DNA from: VFMC01 sp050248155
Lineage (GTDB): Bacteria; Actinomycetota; Acidimicrobiia; Acidimicrobiales; Ilumatobacteraceae
Assembly: GCA_050248155.1 (NCBI GenBank)
Contig: JBFWSW010000004.1
Coordinates: 62,001-126,000, forward strand
Direction: 5' to 3'
DNA length: 64,000 nt
Shown: positions 50,204-59,470 of the stretch, piece by piece
Layout: the number at the start of each line of letters is the position of its first letter
Position numbering within the stretch: the stretch's first letter is position 1
Notes under the pieces: model-generated
The model's input: only the letters and a program-made list of their open reading frames with translations
Told to the model about the DNA's origin: nothing
Database searches by the model: none
Made by a program: the position numbers and the translations under genes

Positions 50204-50679
50204 GTGGGGTTCGGTTCGGATGGCTCGAACACCACCACCGCCGTGCCGGCCGGACGACGTGCGGCATACGCGTCGAGTTTCTTGTCGATCTCGCACCATC
50301 GCGCCCACAATCGGTCGCGCTCCTCGCCGGTCGCGGCGTGCGCTGTGACCGCTTCAGGCGGCGCGCCCTTGCGCTGAAGCGTCGCGATCGGATGCGCCTG
50401 GAGGTTGAGCCACCACGCCGGCTCCCCCGGGCTCCACCCGTTCATCGCCATCGTCACGACGTTCGGACCGTCCTCGAAGTAGCCGATCATGACGCTGCGC
50501 TGGGCGCCCGTCCGGCGTCCCGTCGTCGTGAGCCGAGCCGCTCCCCAACTGTCCGGGTTCTTCGGCCGCCAGAGACCGATGCGTGCCCGCGTCCACTTGA
50601 CGACGCGGCGATGGGCGAACCAGAACGTGCGGACGAACCACCGAGGAGGCAGCCTCGCCTTGGCCGTCGACTGCTTCAT
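50200..50679 (-). CDS. Deazaflavin-dependent (F420) nitroreductase-like protein, Ddn family
   Basis: 159 aa split-barrel protein. 'LTTTGRRTGAQRSVMIGYFE' (about 50-69) and 'PAWWLNLQAHPIATLQRKG' (about 87-105) are the Ddn/FDOR-A signatures for F420 binding. Such enzymes reduce quinones or nitro compounds with F420H2. The N-terminus is basic with aromatic residues (FVRTFWFAHRRVVKW), often linked to membrane association. It is translated with the downstream lipoprotein (4-base overlap) and lies 10 bases after the Tat-exported protein gene. Confidence 0.85.
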   Translation of the reverse strand: MKQSTAKARLPPRWFVRTFWFAHRRVVKWTRARIGLWRPKNPDSWGAARLTTTGRRTGAQRSVMIGYFEDGPNVVTMAMNGWSPGEPAWWLNLQAHPIATLQRKGAPPEAVTAHAATGEERDRLWARWCEIDKKLDAYAARRPAGTAVVVFEPSEPNPT

Positions 50680-50689
50680 GCGCGCGGCG

Positions 50690-51595
50690 TCAGCTCAAGT
50701 AGCCGATCACGTCGATGATGATGTGGGCGCCGGCACCGCCGCCTCGCACCCGGATCTGCCCGCTCGCGTCGGTCGCGCAGAACGTCGTGTTGGCGAGGTT
50801 CTGGTTCGAGCCGAACCAGTTGATGTTCGAGTTGCCGGGCCACGCCGTGTCAGCCGGGAAGCAGGCCACGTACCCGCCGGGGCTGTCGGTCTCGGTGATC
50901 GTCAGGTTGAGGACGGCAGTCGCGCCGCCGGGCACCGTCAACGGCACGATCCGCTCCTCCCCCGGTGCGAGCTTGGGCGATTGGCTGTCGCGGGTGTTGA
51001 ACACCCGCGGCGTCGGGTCGAGGGGCACGAACCCGCCCGTCGGATCGGTGTAGGTGATCCTGACACCGAACAGGGTGATCGATCCGTACAGTGCAGTGAA
51101 CGACACCATGTAGGCCTTCGACGCGTCGACGACATGGTCGACCGTGAGGGTCGTGGTCGTCACATCGTTCACCTGGGCCGTGGTGGCGGACTCGATGGTC
51201 GACATCTGGCCGGACAGATCCGTCGACGCGAACGCGACCGTGGGGTTGCTCCCAGCAGGGTTCGAGACGAACTCGACCTTCGAGATCCGGGAGCCTCCGG
51301 GAAGCTGGACGGCGGCCGCGACGGCGTTCAGCGCGCCCACACCGCATCTGAGGCCACCACCCGCTGTGATCGACAGCACGCCCGTCGATGCGTCCGCGTG
51401 GTCCATCGGCACGAAGGCGGCTGCGCCGATCGTGAGGGTCCGAGTTGGGCTGGCTGCCGCTGACAGACGGGGTGCGAGGGCGTCGCCGGGATCTGCACTG
51501 ACCCTGCTGCCCGTGCTGATCGCGGCGGCACCGAGCGCTGCACCGACTCCACCGATCATGCGTCGACGGGTTACGACCCGGCTTCGACCGACCAT
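50690..51595 (-). CDS. Tat-exported surface protein, unknown function
   Basis: 301 aa. The twin-arginine signal 'VVTRRRMIGGVGAALGAAAI' (about residues 7-26) predicts Tat export. The mature part is rich in Thr, Ser, Gly and Val with beta-strand character. The C-terminal third ('RVFNTRDSQSPKLAPGEERI' and ending 'IIIDVIGYLS') resembles the repeat domain found in many actinobacterial secreted proteins that end in DVxGY[FL]. ATG 51595 follows GAGGAC. It is the first gene of a three-gene reverse-strand operon down to 49466. Confidence 0.72.
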   Translation of the reverse strand: MVGRSRVVTRRRMIGGVGAALGAAAISTGSRVSADPGDALAPRLSAAASPTRTLTIGAAAFVPMDHADASTGVLSITAGGGLRCGVGALNAVAAAVQLPGGSRISKVEFVSNPAGSNPTVAFASTDLSGQMSTIESATTAQVNDVTTTTLTVDHVVDASKAYMVSFTALYGSITLFGVRITYTDPTGGFVPLDPTPRVFNTRDSQSPKLAPGEERIVPLTVPGGATAVLNLTITETDSPGGYVACFPADTAWPGNSNINWFGSNQNLANTTFCATDASGQIRVRGGGAGAHIIIDVIGYLS

Positions 51596-51642
51596 CGTCC
51601 TCGACCCCCTGACAGCGTCCACTCCGAGGTCGGGAATCTACA

Positions 51643-51659
51643 TCCTCCGCTGAGGAGGA
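51643..51659. terminator. Small hairpin after the TauE/SafE gene
   Basis: TCCTCC-GCTGA-GGAGGA gives a 6-base stem and 5-base loop, 13 bases beyond the TauE/SafE stop in the reverse direction and 48 bases before the next gene start. No U-rich tail is obvious, so it is only a candidate. Confidence 0.4.
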
Positions 51660-51672
51660 ACGTCCGGCGGGT

Positions 51673-52605
51673 TCAGGCGCAGTCGGCCCGGACCATCGCC
51701 ATGGCAGGTTGGTGCACCGGGTGGCGTCGCCGTGCGGCGTGTCGATCGTTGCGGCGCATCCGGGCGAACACGATGCCGAGGGCGACGAGTTCGACGCCGA
51801 TGACGGCCAGCAGCGCGACATCCGGTACGTCGAGCAGGCCGAGCGCCGACACGGTCAGGACGGCGACGAGGACCGGCCGCACGTAGCGATCCGCTCCCCT
51901 CGACGAGAAGTGAGCTCCCAGCACGACGGCCGGGATCGCGCCGATCAGCACACTCGTGATGATCGACACGTCGAGGCTGCCGAAGATGACGTGACCGAGC
52001 GCAGCCGAACCGACGAGCGGGATCGCCTGGACGAGGTCGGTGCCGACCATCTCCTTCGACGACAGCCTCGGGTACAGCAGCATCAGCGCCACGATGATGA
52101 GCGACCCCGACCCCACCGACGTCATGCCGACGATCAGCCCGCCGACTGCGCCGATGACGAGGGTGGGGACGGGCCGCACGAGCGCGGGATCCATCATCAG
52201 AGTGTTCGGTGCGGTCCGCCGCCGCGCCTGCAACACGAGCTTGGCCACGATCGCCCCCGCCGCGACGATCAAGACCCAGCCCAGGATCTGCTTGATGGCT
52301 CCCGCGCTCTCGGTGCCGATGATCTCGTCGAGCAGGTACGCACCTGCGAACGCGCACGGGATCGATCCGATCATCAGCCAGCGAACCAACCGCCAGTTCA
52401 CTGTCCGCCTCTTCACGTGGACGCTGCCGCCGAACGGCTTGAGCACGAGCGACGTCACCACATCGGCCGACACGGCACTGGCCGGGCTGACCCCGAACAG
52501 CAGCACGAGGATCGGGGTCATCAACGCTCCCCCGCCCATGCCCGTGAGACCGATGACGAACCCGACGATGAGCCCCGCCAGCGTCATGTACAGGTCGATG
52601 TTCAC
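51673..52605 (-). CDS. TauE/SafE-family membrane transporter
   Basis: 310 aa with about eight membrane helices. 'LIVGFVIGLTGMGGGALMTP' near the N-terminus and the internally repeated 'GAVGGLIVGMTSVGSGSLII' (about 180) are the two duplicated family motifs. Members export sulfite, sulfoacetate or similar anions. GTG 52605 follows TACGGT by 8 bases; ATG 52587 is an alternative start. No sulfonate catabolic genes adjoin, although a TauD-like oxygenase is encoded 6 kb away. Confidence 0.88.
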   Translation of the reverse strand: MNIDLYMTLAGLIVGFVIGLTGMGGGALMTPILVLLFGVSPASAVSADVVTSLVLKPFGGSVHVKRRTVNWRLVRWLMIGSIPCAFAGAYLLDEIIGTESAGAIKQILGWVLIVAAGAIVAKLVLQARRRTAPNTLMMDPALVRPVPTLVIGAVGGLIVGMTSVGSGSLIIVALMLLYPRLSSKEMVGTDLVQAIPLVGSAALGHVIFGSLDVSIITSVLIGAIPAVVLGAHFSSRGADRYVRPVLVAVLTVSALGLLDVPDVALLAVIGVELVALGIVFARMRRNDRHAARRRHPVHQPAMAMVRADCA

Positions 52606-52650
52606 TCCGATCGACCGTAGCGACCGGGGGTCACCCACGAAATGGGCCGA

Positions 52651-54180
52651 TCAGCCCATCTTCGCGATGGTGGTGTGGGCGAGCTGCTCCTTGCGGCGGG
52701 CGACGAAGTCGACCAACGCCTCGTCGATCGCCGGGTCGAGCGGGGGTTGCTCGTACTCCCCCACCAACTGCTTCCAGATCGCGTTCGCCCGTGCCGTCGC
52801 GTCCACCGCTCCCGCTTCGGACCACGTCTCGTAGTTGCGCCAGTCGCTGACCATCGGCGAGTAGAACGCGGTCTCGTACCGCTGCATCGTGTGCGGCGAG
52901 GCGAAGAAGTGACCGCCCGGGCCCACCTCGGCGATCGCGTCGAGCGCGAGCTGGTCGTCGTCGATCTCGATGGGGCGGAGGTACTCGGCGATCATCTGCA
53001 ACATCTCGGCGTCGATGACCAGCTTCTCGAACGACGCGGTCAGCCCGCCCTCCAACCATCCGGCGGCGTGGTTCACGAGGTTCGCGCCACCCATCACGGC
53101 ACCCCACAGCGACATCGCGCTCTCGTAGGTCGCCTGCGCGTCGACGGCGTTCGAAGCGGTGGTGTTCGACGAGCGGAACGGTAGGCCGTAGTGCCGCGCC
53201 AGCTGCCCGCTCGCCTGCGCGGCCTTGGTGTACTCGGGCGTGCCGAACGCAGGGCTCCCGCTGCGCATGTCGACGTTCGACGTGAACGACCCGTACACGA
53301 GCGGCGCGCCAGGTCGCACCAGTTGGATGAGCGCCACGCACGCGAGCACCTCGGCGTTCTGCAGCACGAGCGCTCCTGCCAGCGTCGCCGGCGCCATCGC
53401 CCCCGCGAGCGTGAACGGCGTGATGCACACTGCCTGCCCCGCGCCGGCGAGCTCGATGAGTCCCTCGGCCATCGGGATGTCGAGTGTGAGCGGCGTGTTG
53501 GTGTTGACGATGGCGAGGATCGCCGGGTCGGCGGCCAGGCCGTCACGATCGGTGCCGAGCGCGATGGCGGCCATGTCGACGCAGTCGGCTGCCCGGTCTC
53601 GTCCAAGCGCGATGCCCTGCCAGCTCTTGTCGAGCAGGCGGACGAGCGCGAGGTTGAGGTCGAGGTGGCGCGTCTCGGGTGGCAGGTCCATCGCCTCGAA
53701 CGGTCCACCACCTTCCTGGTGGATGATGTCGATCGACTGGATGAGACGGAGGTAGTCGCCCTGCTCGGCGGCACCCCCGGGCCGGCGCCCGCGGTCGAGG
53801 TCGTGGCAGAACGCCGGCCCGCCGACCGAACCGAAGGCGATGTGGTTGCCGCCGATCGTCAGTGATCGCTCGGGATTGCGAGCCCGCAACGTGAAGATCT
53901 GCGGCGCGAGGGCGACCATTGCGTCGATCAGCTCGGGATCGAAGCGCACCATGAGGTCGTCGACGACGCATCCACCGCGCTCGAGCACCGCGCGCGCTGA
54001 TGGATCGAGCACGCGCATGCCGGTGCCTGAGAGGAGGCGCAACGATGCGCGGTGGATCTCGGCGATCTGATCCGCCGACAGCACCTCGACCGGCTTGTGC
54101 GGGTTGGTGAGCTGGCGCCACGGCAGCTGGCGCACACCTCCGGCGACACGCCGCTCGTGGCTGCGCCGCGCCCGGCTCAC
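52651..54180 (-). CDS. Trimethylamine-methyltransferase (MttB) superfamily protein, non-pyrrolysine
   Basis: 509 aa TIM-barrel methyltransferase. 'VLSADQIAEIHRASLRLLSG' (about 33-52), 'GSVGGPAFCHDLDRGRRPGG' and the late 'AEVGPGGHFFASPHTMQRY' are family features. No in-frame TAG occurs, so it is one of the many MttB homologues that lack pyrrolysine. Those demethylate glycine betaine, proline betaine or carnitine-type quaternary amines onto a corrinoid protein. No corrinoid protein is adjacent. GTG start 6 bases after the FKBP gene. Confidence 0.85.
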   Translation of the reverse strand: MSRARRSHERRVAGGVRQLPWRQLTNPHKPVEVLSADQIAEIHRASLRLLSGTGMRVLDPSARAVLERGGCVVDDLMVRFDPELIDAMVALAPQIFTLRARNPERSLTIGGNHIAFGSVGGPAFCHDLDRGRRPGGAAEQGDYLRLIQSIDIIHQEGGGPFEAMDLPPETRHLDLNLALVRLLDKSWQGIALGRDRAADCVDMAAIALGTDRDGLAADPAILAIVNTNTPLTLDIPMAEGLIELAGAGQAVCITPFTLAGAMAPATLAGALVLQNAEVLACVALIQLVRPGAPLVYGSFTSNVDMRSGSPAFGTPEYTKAAQASGQLARHYGLPFRSSNTTASNAVDAQATYESAMSLWGAVMGGANLVNHAAGWLEGGLTASFEKLVIDAEMLQMIAEYLRPIEIDDDQLALDAIAEVGPGGHFFASPHTMQRYETAFYSPMVSDWRNYETWSEAGAVDATARANAIWKQLVGEYEQPPLDPAIDEALVDFVARRKEQLAHTTIAKMG

Positions 54181-54186
54181 GTCGCT

Positions 54187-54558
54187 CTACTTGACCGCGA
54201 CGAGGTCGACGACGAAGACCAGGGTCTCGCCGCCCTTGATGACACCGCCCGCTCCCCTGCTGCCGTATCCCATGTCGGGTGGGATGGTGAGCCGCCGCCG
54301 GCCGCCGACACGCATGCCGGCGACGCCGCGGTCCCAGCCCTCGATCACCTCGCGCGCGCCGAGTCGGAAGTCGAAGGTCTCGTCGCGGTTCCAGCTGGCA
54401 TCGAACTCGCGACCCGTGCTCCAGGCGACGCCGGCGTAGTGCACGACGACCCGCTTGCCGACGACGGCTTCGTCTCCCTCCCCCACCACCTCGTCCTCGA
54501 TGACGAGGTCGGTGGGCGCTTCGCCCTCTGGGATGGTGATGGCTGGTTTGTCGGGCAT
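54187..54558 (-). CDS. FKBP-type peptidyl-prolyl isomerase
   Basis: 123 aa single FKBP domain. 'VVVHYAGVAWSTGREFDASW' (about 38-57), 'EVIEGWDRGVAGMRVGGRRR' (about 70-89) and 'IPPDMGYGSRGAGGVI' are conserved active-site segments. There is no signal peptide, so it is cytoplasmic and assists protein folding. TACTCT lies 8 bases before the ATG. It is followed by the MttB-like gene after 6 bases. Confidence 0.92.
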   Translation of the reverse strand: MPDKPAITIPEGEAPTDLVIEDEVVGEGDEAVVGKRVVVHYAGVAWSTGREFDASWNRDETFDFRLGAREVIEGWDRGVAGMRVGGRRRLTIPPDMGYGSRGAGGVIKGGETLVFVVDLVAVK

Positions 54559-54576
54559 GGCCGACGAGAGTATCGG

Positions 54577-54981
54577 TTAGCTGGGCCGGACGTAGGTGCC
54601 CTGGGCGACGGCGACGGGTCGCTCGATGTCGTCGGTCCACGCGACGACGCTGCCGATCATGCTGCGCCGCCCCGGGTGGTGCAGATCGGCACGAGCGCGC
54701 ACGTGCAGGCCGCGGGCCGGCCGGAGGAAGCGGATGGAGAGCTCGCTCGTCAACGCCATCGGCTCGATGCCGATCACCGTGAAGCAGGCGTACCAGAGGG
54801 CGGCGTCGCACACGCCGAACACCGTCGGTCCGCTGATGATGCCGCCCGGACGCAGTCCCACCTCGGAGCTGTCGAAGCACGCCACTGCCCAACCCGGTCC
54901 GACGGACTCGCAGCTGCTGGCGGCGCTCGGATACTCGCGCTGGACGAACTCGTTGACCTCTTCGGCGGTGACCACACTCAC
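54577..54981 (-). CDS. Hotdog-fold thioesterase (PaaI-like)
   Basis: 134 aa. 'GLRPGGIISGPTVFGVCDAA' (about 42-61) is the central hotdog helix region with an SGP in place of the HGG motif, and 'ELSIRFLRPARG' is the following strand. The missing HGG means the catalytic residues differ, or it only binds a thioester. GTG 54981 follows TATCGT by 7 bases. It is divergent from the PLP decarboxylase, with 50 bases between the starts. Confidence 0.75.
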   Translation of the reverse strand: MSVVTAEEVNEFVQREYPSAASSCESVGPGWAVACFDSSEVGLRPGGIISGPTVFGVCDAALWYACFTVIGIEPMALTSELSIRFLRPARGLHVRARADLHHPGRRSMIGSVVAWTDDIERPVAVAQGTYVRPS

Positions 54982-55031
54982 CTCGGCGACGATAACGGCC
55001 GGCCTGCACGGTCACTGGTACGTTGCCGCCC

Positions 55032-56279
55032 ATGGGGCTGCCGGCCGGCGGGATGCGGAGTGACGAGATCTTCGCCCGTCTGGAAGAGATGCGCGAGCAC
55101 GACGTGCGCTGGCGAGAAGGCCGCGCGTTCACGCTGGCGTACACCGCCGGGCCGGAGGTGCAAGCCGTCGCCGAGGAGGCGTATCGCCGGTTCAGCACCG
55201 AGAACGCGCTGAACACCGACGCGTTCCCCAGCCTTCGCCGGTTGCAGGCAGATGTCGTCGCGATCGTCGCCGAGTGGCTCGACGCGGGGCCGGATGCTGC
55301 CGGGTTCATGACGAGCGGCGGCACCGAGAGCATCCTGCTCGCGGTGAGAGCGGCACGCGAGCGGGGTCTCGCCGAGCGCGGCATCGCCCGCCCGAACGTC
55401 GTGCTGCCGGCCAGCGCGCACGCCGCGTTCGAGAAGGGGTGCCACTACTTCGGCCTCGAGAGCCGACGCGTCCCGGTGCGAGACGACTGGCGAGCCGACG
55501 TCGATGCGATGGCGGCGGCGACCGACGACGACACCGTGCTGCTCGTCGCCTCGGCGCCGCAGTACCCCCAGGGTGTGGTCGATCCCGTGGCCGAGATCGC
55601 CACGCTGGCAGCTGCCCGCGAGATCAACTGCCACGTCGACGCATGCATGGGCGGCGTCACGCTCACCTACCTGGCCAGGCTCGGACACCCGGTCCCACCG
55701 TGGAACTTCTCGGTCGACGGAGTCACCAGCATCTCGGTCGATCTGCACAAGTACGGCTACACCGCGAAGGGCGCGTCGGTCATCCTGCATCGCACCAAGC
55801 GGCTGCGGGGCTACCAGACCTACGTCACCGACAACTGGCTGGGCGGTCTCTACGGCTCGTCAGGGGTGCTCGGCACGAAGAGCGGTGGGTCGATGGCCGC
55901 GGCGTGGGCCGTGCTGCACTTCCTCGGTGACGAGGGCTACCGGCGGGTCACGGCCGCGGCCCGTCGCGCCTGTGAGCAGCTCGCTCGGGCCATCGACGAG
56001 ACGGCCGGGCTCGAGCTGCTCGCGCCGCCGGACGCAACATTGCTGGCCGTGCGCGCGAACGATCCCGAGGACATCGACGTGTACGCCGTCGCCGGCGAGC
56101 TCTGGCGGCGAGGTTGGTACGTCGACCGCCAGGGACCCCCGCCGTCACTCCACTTCACCGTCAACGCCGTGCACGAAGGACGCATCGAAGCTCTGGTCGC
56201 CGACCTGCGCGCCGCGATCGCGGCGGTGCGGGCAGCGCGTGCCACCGGTGACGCCGGTGCGTACGGCACCGTCGAGTGA
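55032..56279 (+). CDS. PLP-dependent decarboxylase / sphingosine-1-phosphate-lyase-like enzyme
   Basis: 415 aa group II PLP enzyme. 'GFMTSGGTESILLAVRAARE' (about 92-111) binds the cofactor phosphate. 'CHVDACMGGVTL' (about 201-212) supplies the PLP Asp. K240 in 'ISVDLHKYGYTAKGASVI' forms the Schiff base. The DLHKYGY(T/S)xKG motif is typical of sphingosine-1-phosphate lyases and their bacterial relatives, which cleave long-chain base phosphates; amino-acid decarboxylation is the alternative. The ATG at 55032 follows TACGTT by 7 bases. Confidence 0.83.
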   Translation: MGLPAGGMRSDEIFARLEEMREHDVRWREGRAFTLAYTAGPEVQAVAEEAYRRFSTENALNTDAFPSLRRLQADVVAIVAEWLDAGPDAAGFMTSGGTESILLAVRAARERGLAERGIARPNVVLPASAHAAFEKGCHYFGLESRRVPVRDDWRADVDAMAAATDDDTVLLVASAPQYPQGVVDPVAEIATLAAAREINCHVDACMGGVTLTYLARLGHPVPPWNFSVDGVTSISVDLHKYGYTAKGASVILHRTKRLRGYQTYVTDNWLGGLYGSSGVLGTKSGGSMAAAWAVLHFLGDEGYRRVTAAARRACEQLARAIDETAGLELLAPPDATLLAVRANDPEDIDVYAVAGELWRRGWYVDRQGPPPSLHFTVNAVHEGRIEALVADLRAAIAAVRAARATGDAGAYGTVE

Positions 56280-56286
56280 TGCGGCC

Positions 56287-58887
56287 GTGCTGACCGTTGG
56301 CCTGCTCGTCGGTCGTGACGACGATCTGCGCACGATCGTCGACGCGCACCGGGGCCGAGCGATCGACCTCGTGGTCCTGGTCGGCGCACCGGGCGTCGGC
56401 AAGTCGCACCTGGCCGCAGCTGCCCTCGACGGGATCGCTCGTGACGGTGCTCCGGTCAAGCGAGCGATGTGCACCGCGTCGCTGCAGCAGGTGCCCTTCG
56501 CGTCGATCGCAGGCATCGCTGCGCTGGGCGCAGGCGGCGGTGACGAACCCGGCACGCTGCAGCTCGCGGCCGCGGCACGTGCAGCGCTCGTCACCTCGCC
56601 ACGAACCGCGCTCTCGATCGACGACGTGAACTTCCTCGATGAGCCGAGCGCCGGCCTGCTCGCACAGCTCCTCACCAACGATCGGCTGTTCGTCGTCGCG
56701 ACGGTCCGCCAGGGGTTGCAGCTCCCGGAGGCGTTGCGCTCGCTCGCGCAGAGCGAGCGGACGTTGTGGCTGGACCTGCAAGCGCTCGACCGTGATCGGG
56801 CGCGCCTGCTCGCCGAGCTGATCCTCGACGGGCCGCTCGAGGGCGCGGCCGAACAGGCGATCTGGTCGGTCTCGCAGGGCAACCCGCTGTACGTGCGTGA
56901 GCTCGTGGCTGCATCGGTGGCCGCCGGCTCGCTCCGACCGGTGCGTGACGCCTTCTCTCTGGTCGCACCGCTCGCACGAGGACGGCGCCTGCACGATCTG
57001 GTGTCGAGTCGGCTCGGCGCTCTCGATGCCGACAGCACCGAGCTCGCGCAGCTGCTCGCCCTGTGCCAACCCGTGCCCCTGTCGGCGCTGCCCGCGCATC
57101 TGCTGCCGGCCGCCGAGCAGCTCGAGCGGTCGGGACATGTCACCGTCGACGACGACGGGGCGCGGCTGCGGCTGTCTCACCCGCTCTACGCCGAGGTGAT
57201 CGCCGAAGGGATCACCCGGCTCACCCGTCAGCGACTGCTGCGCGAGCACCTCGTTCGTCTGGGCGACACGATGCCGGGCACGATCGACGACGACATGTCG
57301 CGGGTCGTGCTCGAGCTCGATGCCGGCGTCTCGCCCGATCCGGAGCGGCTGCAGCGCGCGACGCGCCTTGCTCGCCAGGCACCGGACTTCCGGCTCGTCA
57401 AGCGGCTGGCCGCTGCCGCGCTCGCCGCCGATGAGAGCGACGCCGAGGCACGACTGCTGTTGTGCGATGCGCTGTACGAGCTCGGTGAGCACGAAGCCAG
57501 CCGCGACCAGCACGAGATCGGCTTCCAGCAAGCCACGGACGAGTTCACGGTGATGCTGTACGCGACCAGCGCGCATCGCATCCACCTGTGGGGGCTCGAT
57601 GCACCCGACGATGCGATCGCGATCTTGCACCAGGCACTCGAGCGCGTGACGTCACCGGTGCTGCGCGACGCGATCACCTCTGCCGAGATGAACGTGCTCG
57701 CGTTCTCGGACCGGCCAGTCGAAGCGCTCGCGCTCGACGACCGGATCGTCGACGAGTCGTACCTGGTGGAGGAGATCGCAGCTGTCTCCCGCAGCGTTGC
57801 ACTCACCTGCACCGGTCGTGCCCGCGAGGCCCTCGCCGTGAGCCGCGAGGCCGAGGCCCGCCAGGTGCTGCGTCGCGACCCTCGCGCCGTGCTCCACCCG
57901 ATCGTGCACCAGATCTGCCGCATCTTCGCCCACACCGAGCTCGGTGAGCTCGATCAGGCCGTGACGACGGCGGAGGGGGCGCACCATCAGTTCCTGCGCA
58001 TCCAGATGCCCTTGAACGAGGCGTGGACCGCCATCAACCTCGCTCGCGCGCACCTGTTCGCTGGTCGACCGGCCTCGGCCGCGCGCTGGGCCAACGACGC
58101 CGCCGCCGCTGCCGATCGTGGCAACTTCCGCGCCGGCGCCCGCCTCGCCCTGATGCTGTCGGCGATCTGCGCGGCGCAGCTGGGCCAGCCGACCGACGGA
58201 TACCTCGATCAGGTCCGCGCCGTCCCGGACGGCACGGGGTTCTTCGGCATCGAGACCCCGCTCGCCGAGGCCTGGTGCCTGCAGGCCCAGGGCAGGCCGC
58301 ACGAGGCTCGGGAGCTGCTGGTGTCGGCCGTCGTCGCCGCTGCTGCTCGTGGGCTGGTGGCGTCAGAGGTCCTGTTGCTGCACGAGGCTGGTCGGGCCGG
58401 CGCTGCCGAGCAGCTGGCCGACCGCGCCCGGGAGCTGCGCGAGCAGACGGACTCGCCGCTCGCCCACGCCCGGCTCGCGCACGTGCTCGCGCTCGCGAGC
58501 GGTGACGCCGATGAGCTGGCCGCCGCCGCCTCCGACCTCGAGGGGGTGGGGTCGTTGCTGGCGGCCGCCGAAGCCGCGGCGAGCGCCGGCCATCGTTACG
58601 GCGCGGCGGGTGATCGGCGCCGGGCCGCGGCCATGACCACCCTGTCGCATCGCCTGGCGGCGTCGTGCGAGGGCGCCCGAACACCGGGCCTCCAGACCTT
58701 CGACGTCCCGGTTCCCCTGACCGGCCGCGAACGCGAGATCGCCGAGCTCGCCGCCCGTGGCCTCACCAGTCGGGCGATCGCCGACCAACTGGTCGTGTCG
58801 ACGCGCACGGTCGAGAACCATCTGCAGCGCGTGTACACCAAGCTCGGGGTCAACGGCCGGTCCGAGCTGGCGGAGCTGATGAGCTGA
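56287..58887 (+). CDS. Large ATP-binding LuxR-family (LAL) transcriptional regulator
   Basis: 866 aa. The N-terminal AAA/STAND ATPase has Walker A GAPGVGKS (about 36-43) and Walker B-like 'TALSIDDVNFLDEP' (about 110-123). A long TPR-like helical region spans about 330-790. The C-terminal LuxR HTH is 'LTGREREIAELAARGLTSRA' plus 'STRTVENHLQRVYTKLGVNG' (about 812-860). LAL regulators act as ATP-dependent switches in actinobacterial metabolism. GTG 56287 lies 7 bases after the decarboxylase stop, so the two form an operon. The target genes are unknown. Confidence 0.87.
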   Translation: MLTVGLLVGRDDDLRTIVDAHRGRAIDLVVLVGAPGVGKSHLAAAALDGIARDGAPVKRAMCTASLQQVPFASIAGIAALGAGGGDEPGTLQLAAAARAALVTSPRTALSIDDVNFLDEPSAGLLAQLLTNDRLFVVATVRQGLQLPEALRSLAQSERTLWLDLQALDRDRARLLAELILDGPLEGAAEQAIWSVSQGNPLYVRELVAASVAAGSLRPVRDAFSLVAPLARGRRLHDLVSSRLGALDADSTELAQLLALCQPVPLSALPAHLLPAAEQLERSGHVTVDDDGARLRLSHPLYAEVIAEGITRLTRQRLLREHLVRLGDTMPGTIDDDMSRVVLELDAGVSPDPERLQRATRLARQAPDFRLVKRLAAAALAADESDAEARLLLCDALYELGEHEASRDQHEIGFQQATDEFTVMLYATSAHRIHLWGLDAPDDAIAILHQALERVTSPVLRDAITSAEMNVLAFSDRPVEALALDDRIVDESYLVEEIAAVSRSVALTCTGRAREALAVSREAEARQVLRRDPRAVLHPIVHQICRIFAHTELGELDQAVTTAEGAHHQFLRIQMPLNEAWTAINLARAHLFAGRPASAARWANDAAAAADRGNFRAGARLALMLSAICAAQLGQPTDGYLDQVRAVPDGTGFFGIETPLAEAWCLQAQGRPHEARELLVSAVVAAAARGLVASEVLLLHEAGRAGAAEQLADRARELREQTDSPLAHARLAHVLALASGDADELAAAASDLEGVGSLLAAAEAAASAGHRYGAAGDRRRAAAMTTLSHRLAASCEGARTPGLQTFDVPVPLTGREREIAELAARGLTSRAIADQLVVSTRTVENHLQRVYTKLGVNGRSELAELMS

Positions 58888-58896
58888 GCCCGCGGC

Positions 58897-59256
58897 TCAG
58901 GCGGCGCCGTGGTAGATGTCGCTGAACCGCCGAGCGACGGCTGGATCGGCCACGATCCGGGCGTTCCAACCGTCGTGGACGCTCTGCCAGGCGTCGCCGG
59001 CGATGCCGTAGCGGGCGGCGATGGGCGGCAACATCGACTGGTCGTAGTTGTACGCGGAGATGCCGCGCACGATGTCGGCGTAGGTGTCGAGCGTGACGCC
59101 CTCGATCGGCTCGAGCGCATCGGGCGACGGGGCGTCGCCGCCCCCGGTGAGGGTGGGCCGAGGCATCACGACCACCGTCGGCTGGTCGGTGCGCAGTTGG
59201 ATGCGAGGAGAACGCAGCACGGTCCGTGCGTCCTTGAAGCCTCTGATGATCCCCAT
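58897..59256 (-). CDS. Small conserved protein, unknown function
   Basis: 119 aa. The start 'MGIIRGFKDARTVLRSPRIQ' is followed by a Pro/Gly linker and a helical C-terminal region ('GISAYNYDQSMLPPIAARYG', then AWQSVHDGWNARI). The ATG at 59256 is chosen over the longer frame (to 59304) because AAAGG lies 8-12 bases upstream. I recognise no family. The 214-base gap upstream holds a palindrome at 59315-59332. It is convergent with the LAL regulator, with 9 bases between the stops. Confidence 0.6.
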   Translation of the reverse strand: MGIIRGFKDARTVLRSPRIQLRTDQPTVVVMPRPTLTGGGDAPSPDALEPIEGVTLDTYADIVRGISAYNYDQSMLPPIAARYGIAGDAWQSVHDGWNARIVADPAVARRFSDIYHGAA

Positions 59257-59314
59257 CTCACGTCGCCTTTCGAGTGCATGTGCGTCACTGTGCACGCCAG
59301 ACACGCGGGTGTCG

Positions 59315-59332
59315 TGAGTAGCGATCTACTCA
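59315..59332. promoter_or_regulatory. Perfect palindrome upstream of the 58897 gene
   Basis: TGAGTAG-CGAT-CTACTCA, 7-base arms and 4-base spacer, 59 bases before the small reverse-strand gene and 139 bases beyond the formate-dehydrogenase stop. It looks like an operator for a dimeric regulator. A second, looser pair, GTGACA (59435-59440) and TGTCAC (59458-59463), lies nearer the formate dehydrogenase end. The rest of the 214-base gap shows no gene. Confidence 0.5.
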
Positions 59333-59470
59333 AACGAGGTGCTCCCGTTCACCTCGATGTCACCGATGCTCCGCCTGACTGTCGCCAGCAGTCTCCGTCC
59401 CGTTCATGTTCTAGTCGACGGGTGTGTCCTGCGCGTGACATCTCCGTTGCGGACGTTTGTCACATCCGCG

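Noticed and set aside
52651..54180. Pyrrolysine in the MttB-like gene
   Set aside because: No in-frame TAG is present, and no pyl genes are seen in the window.
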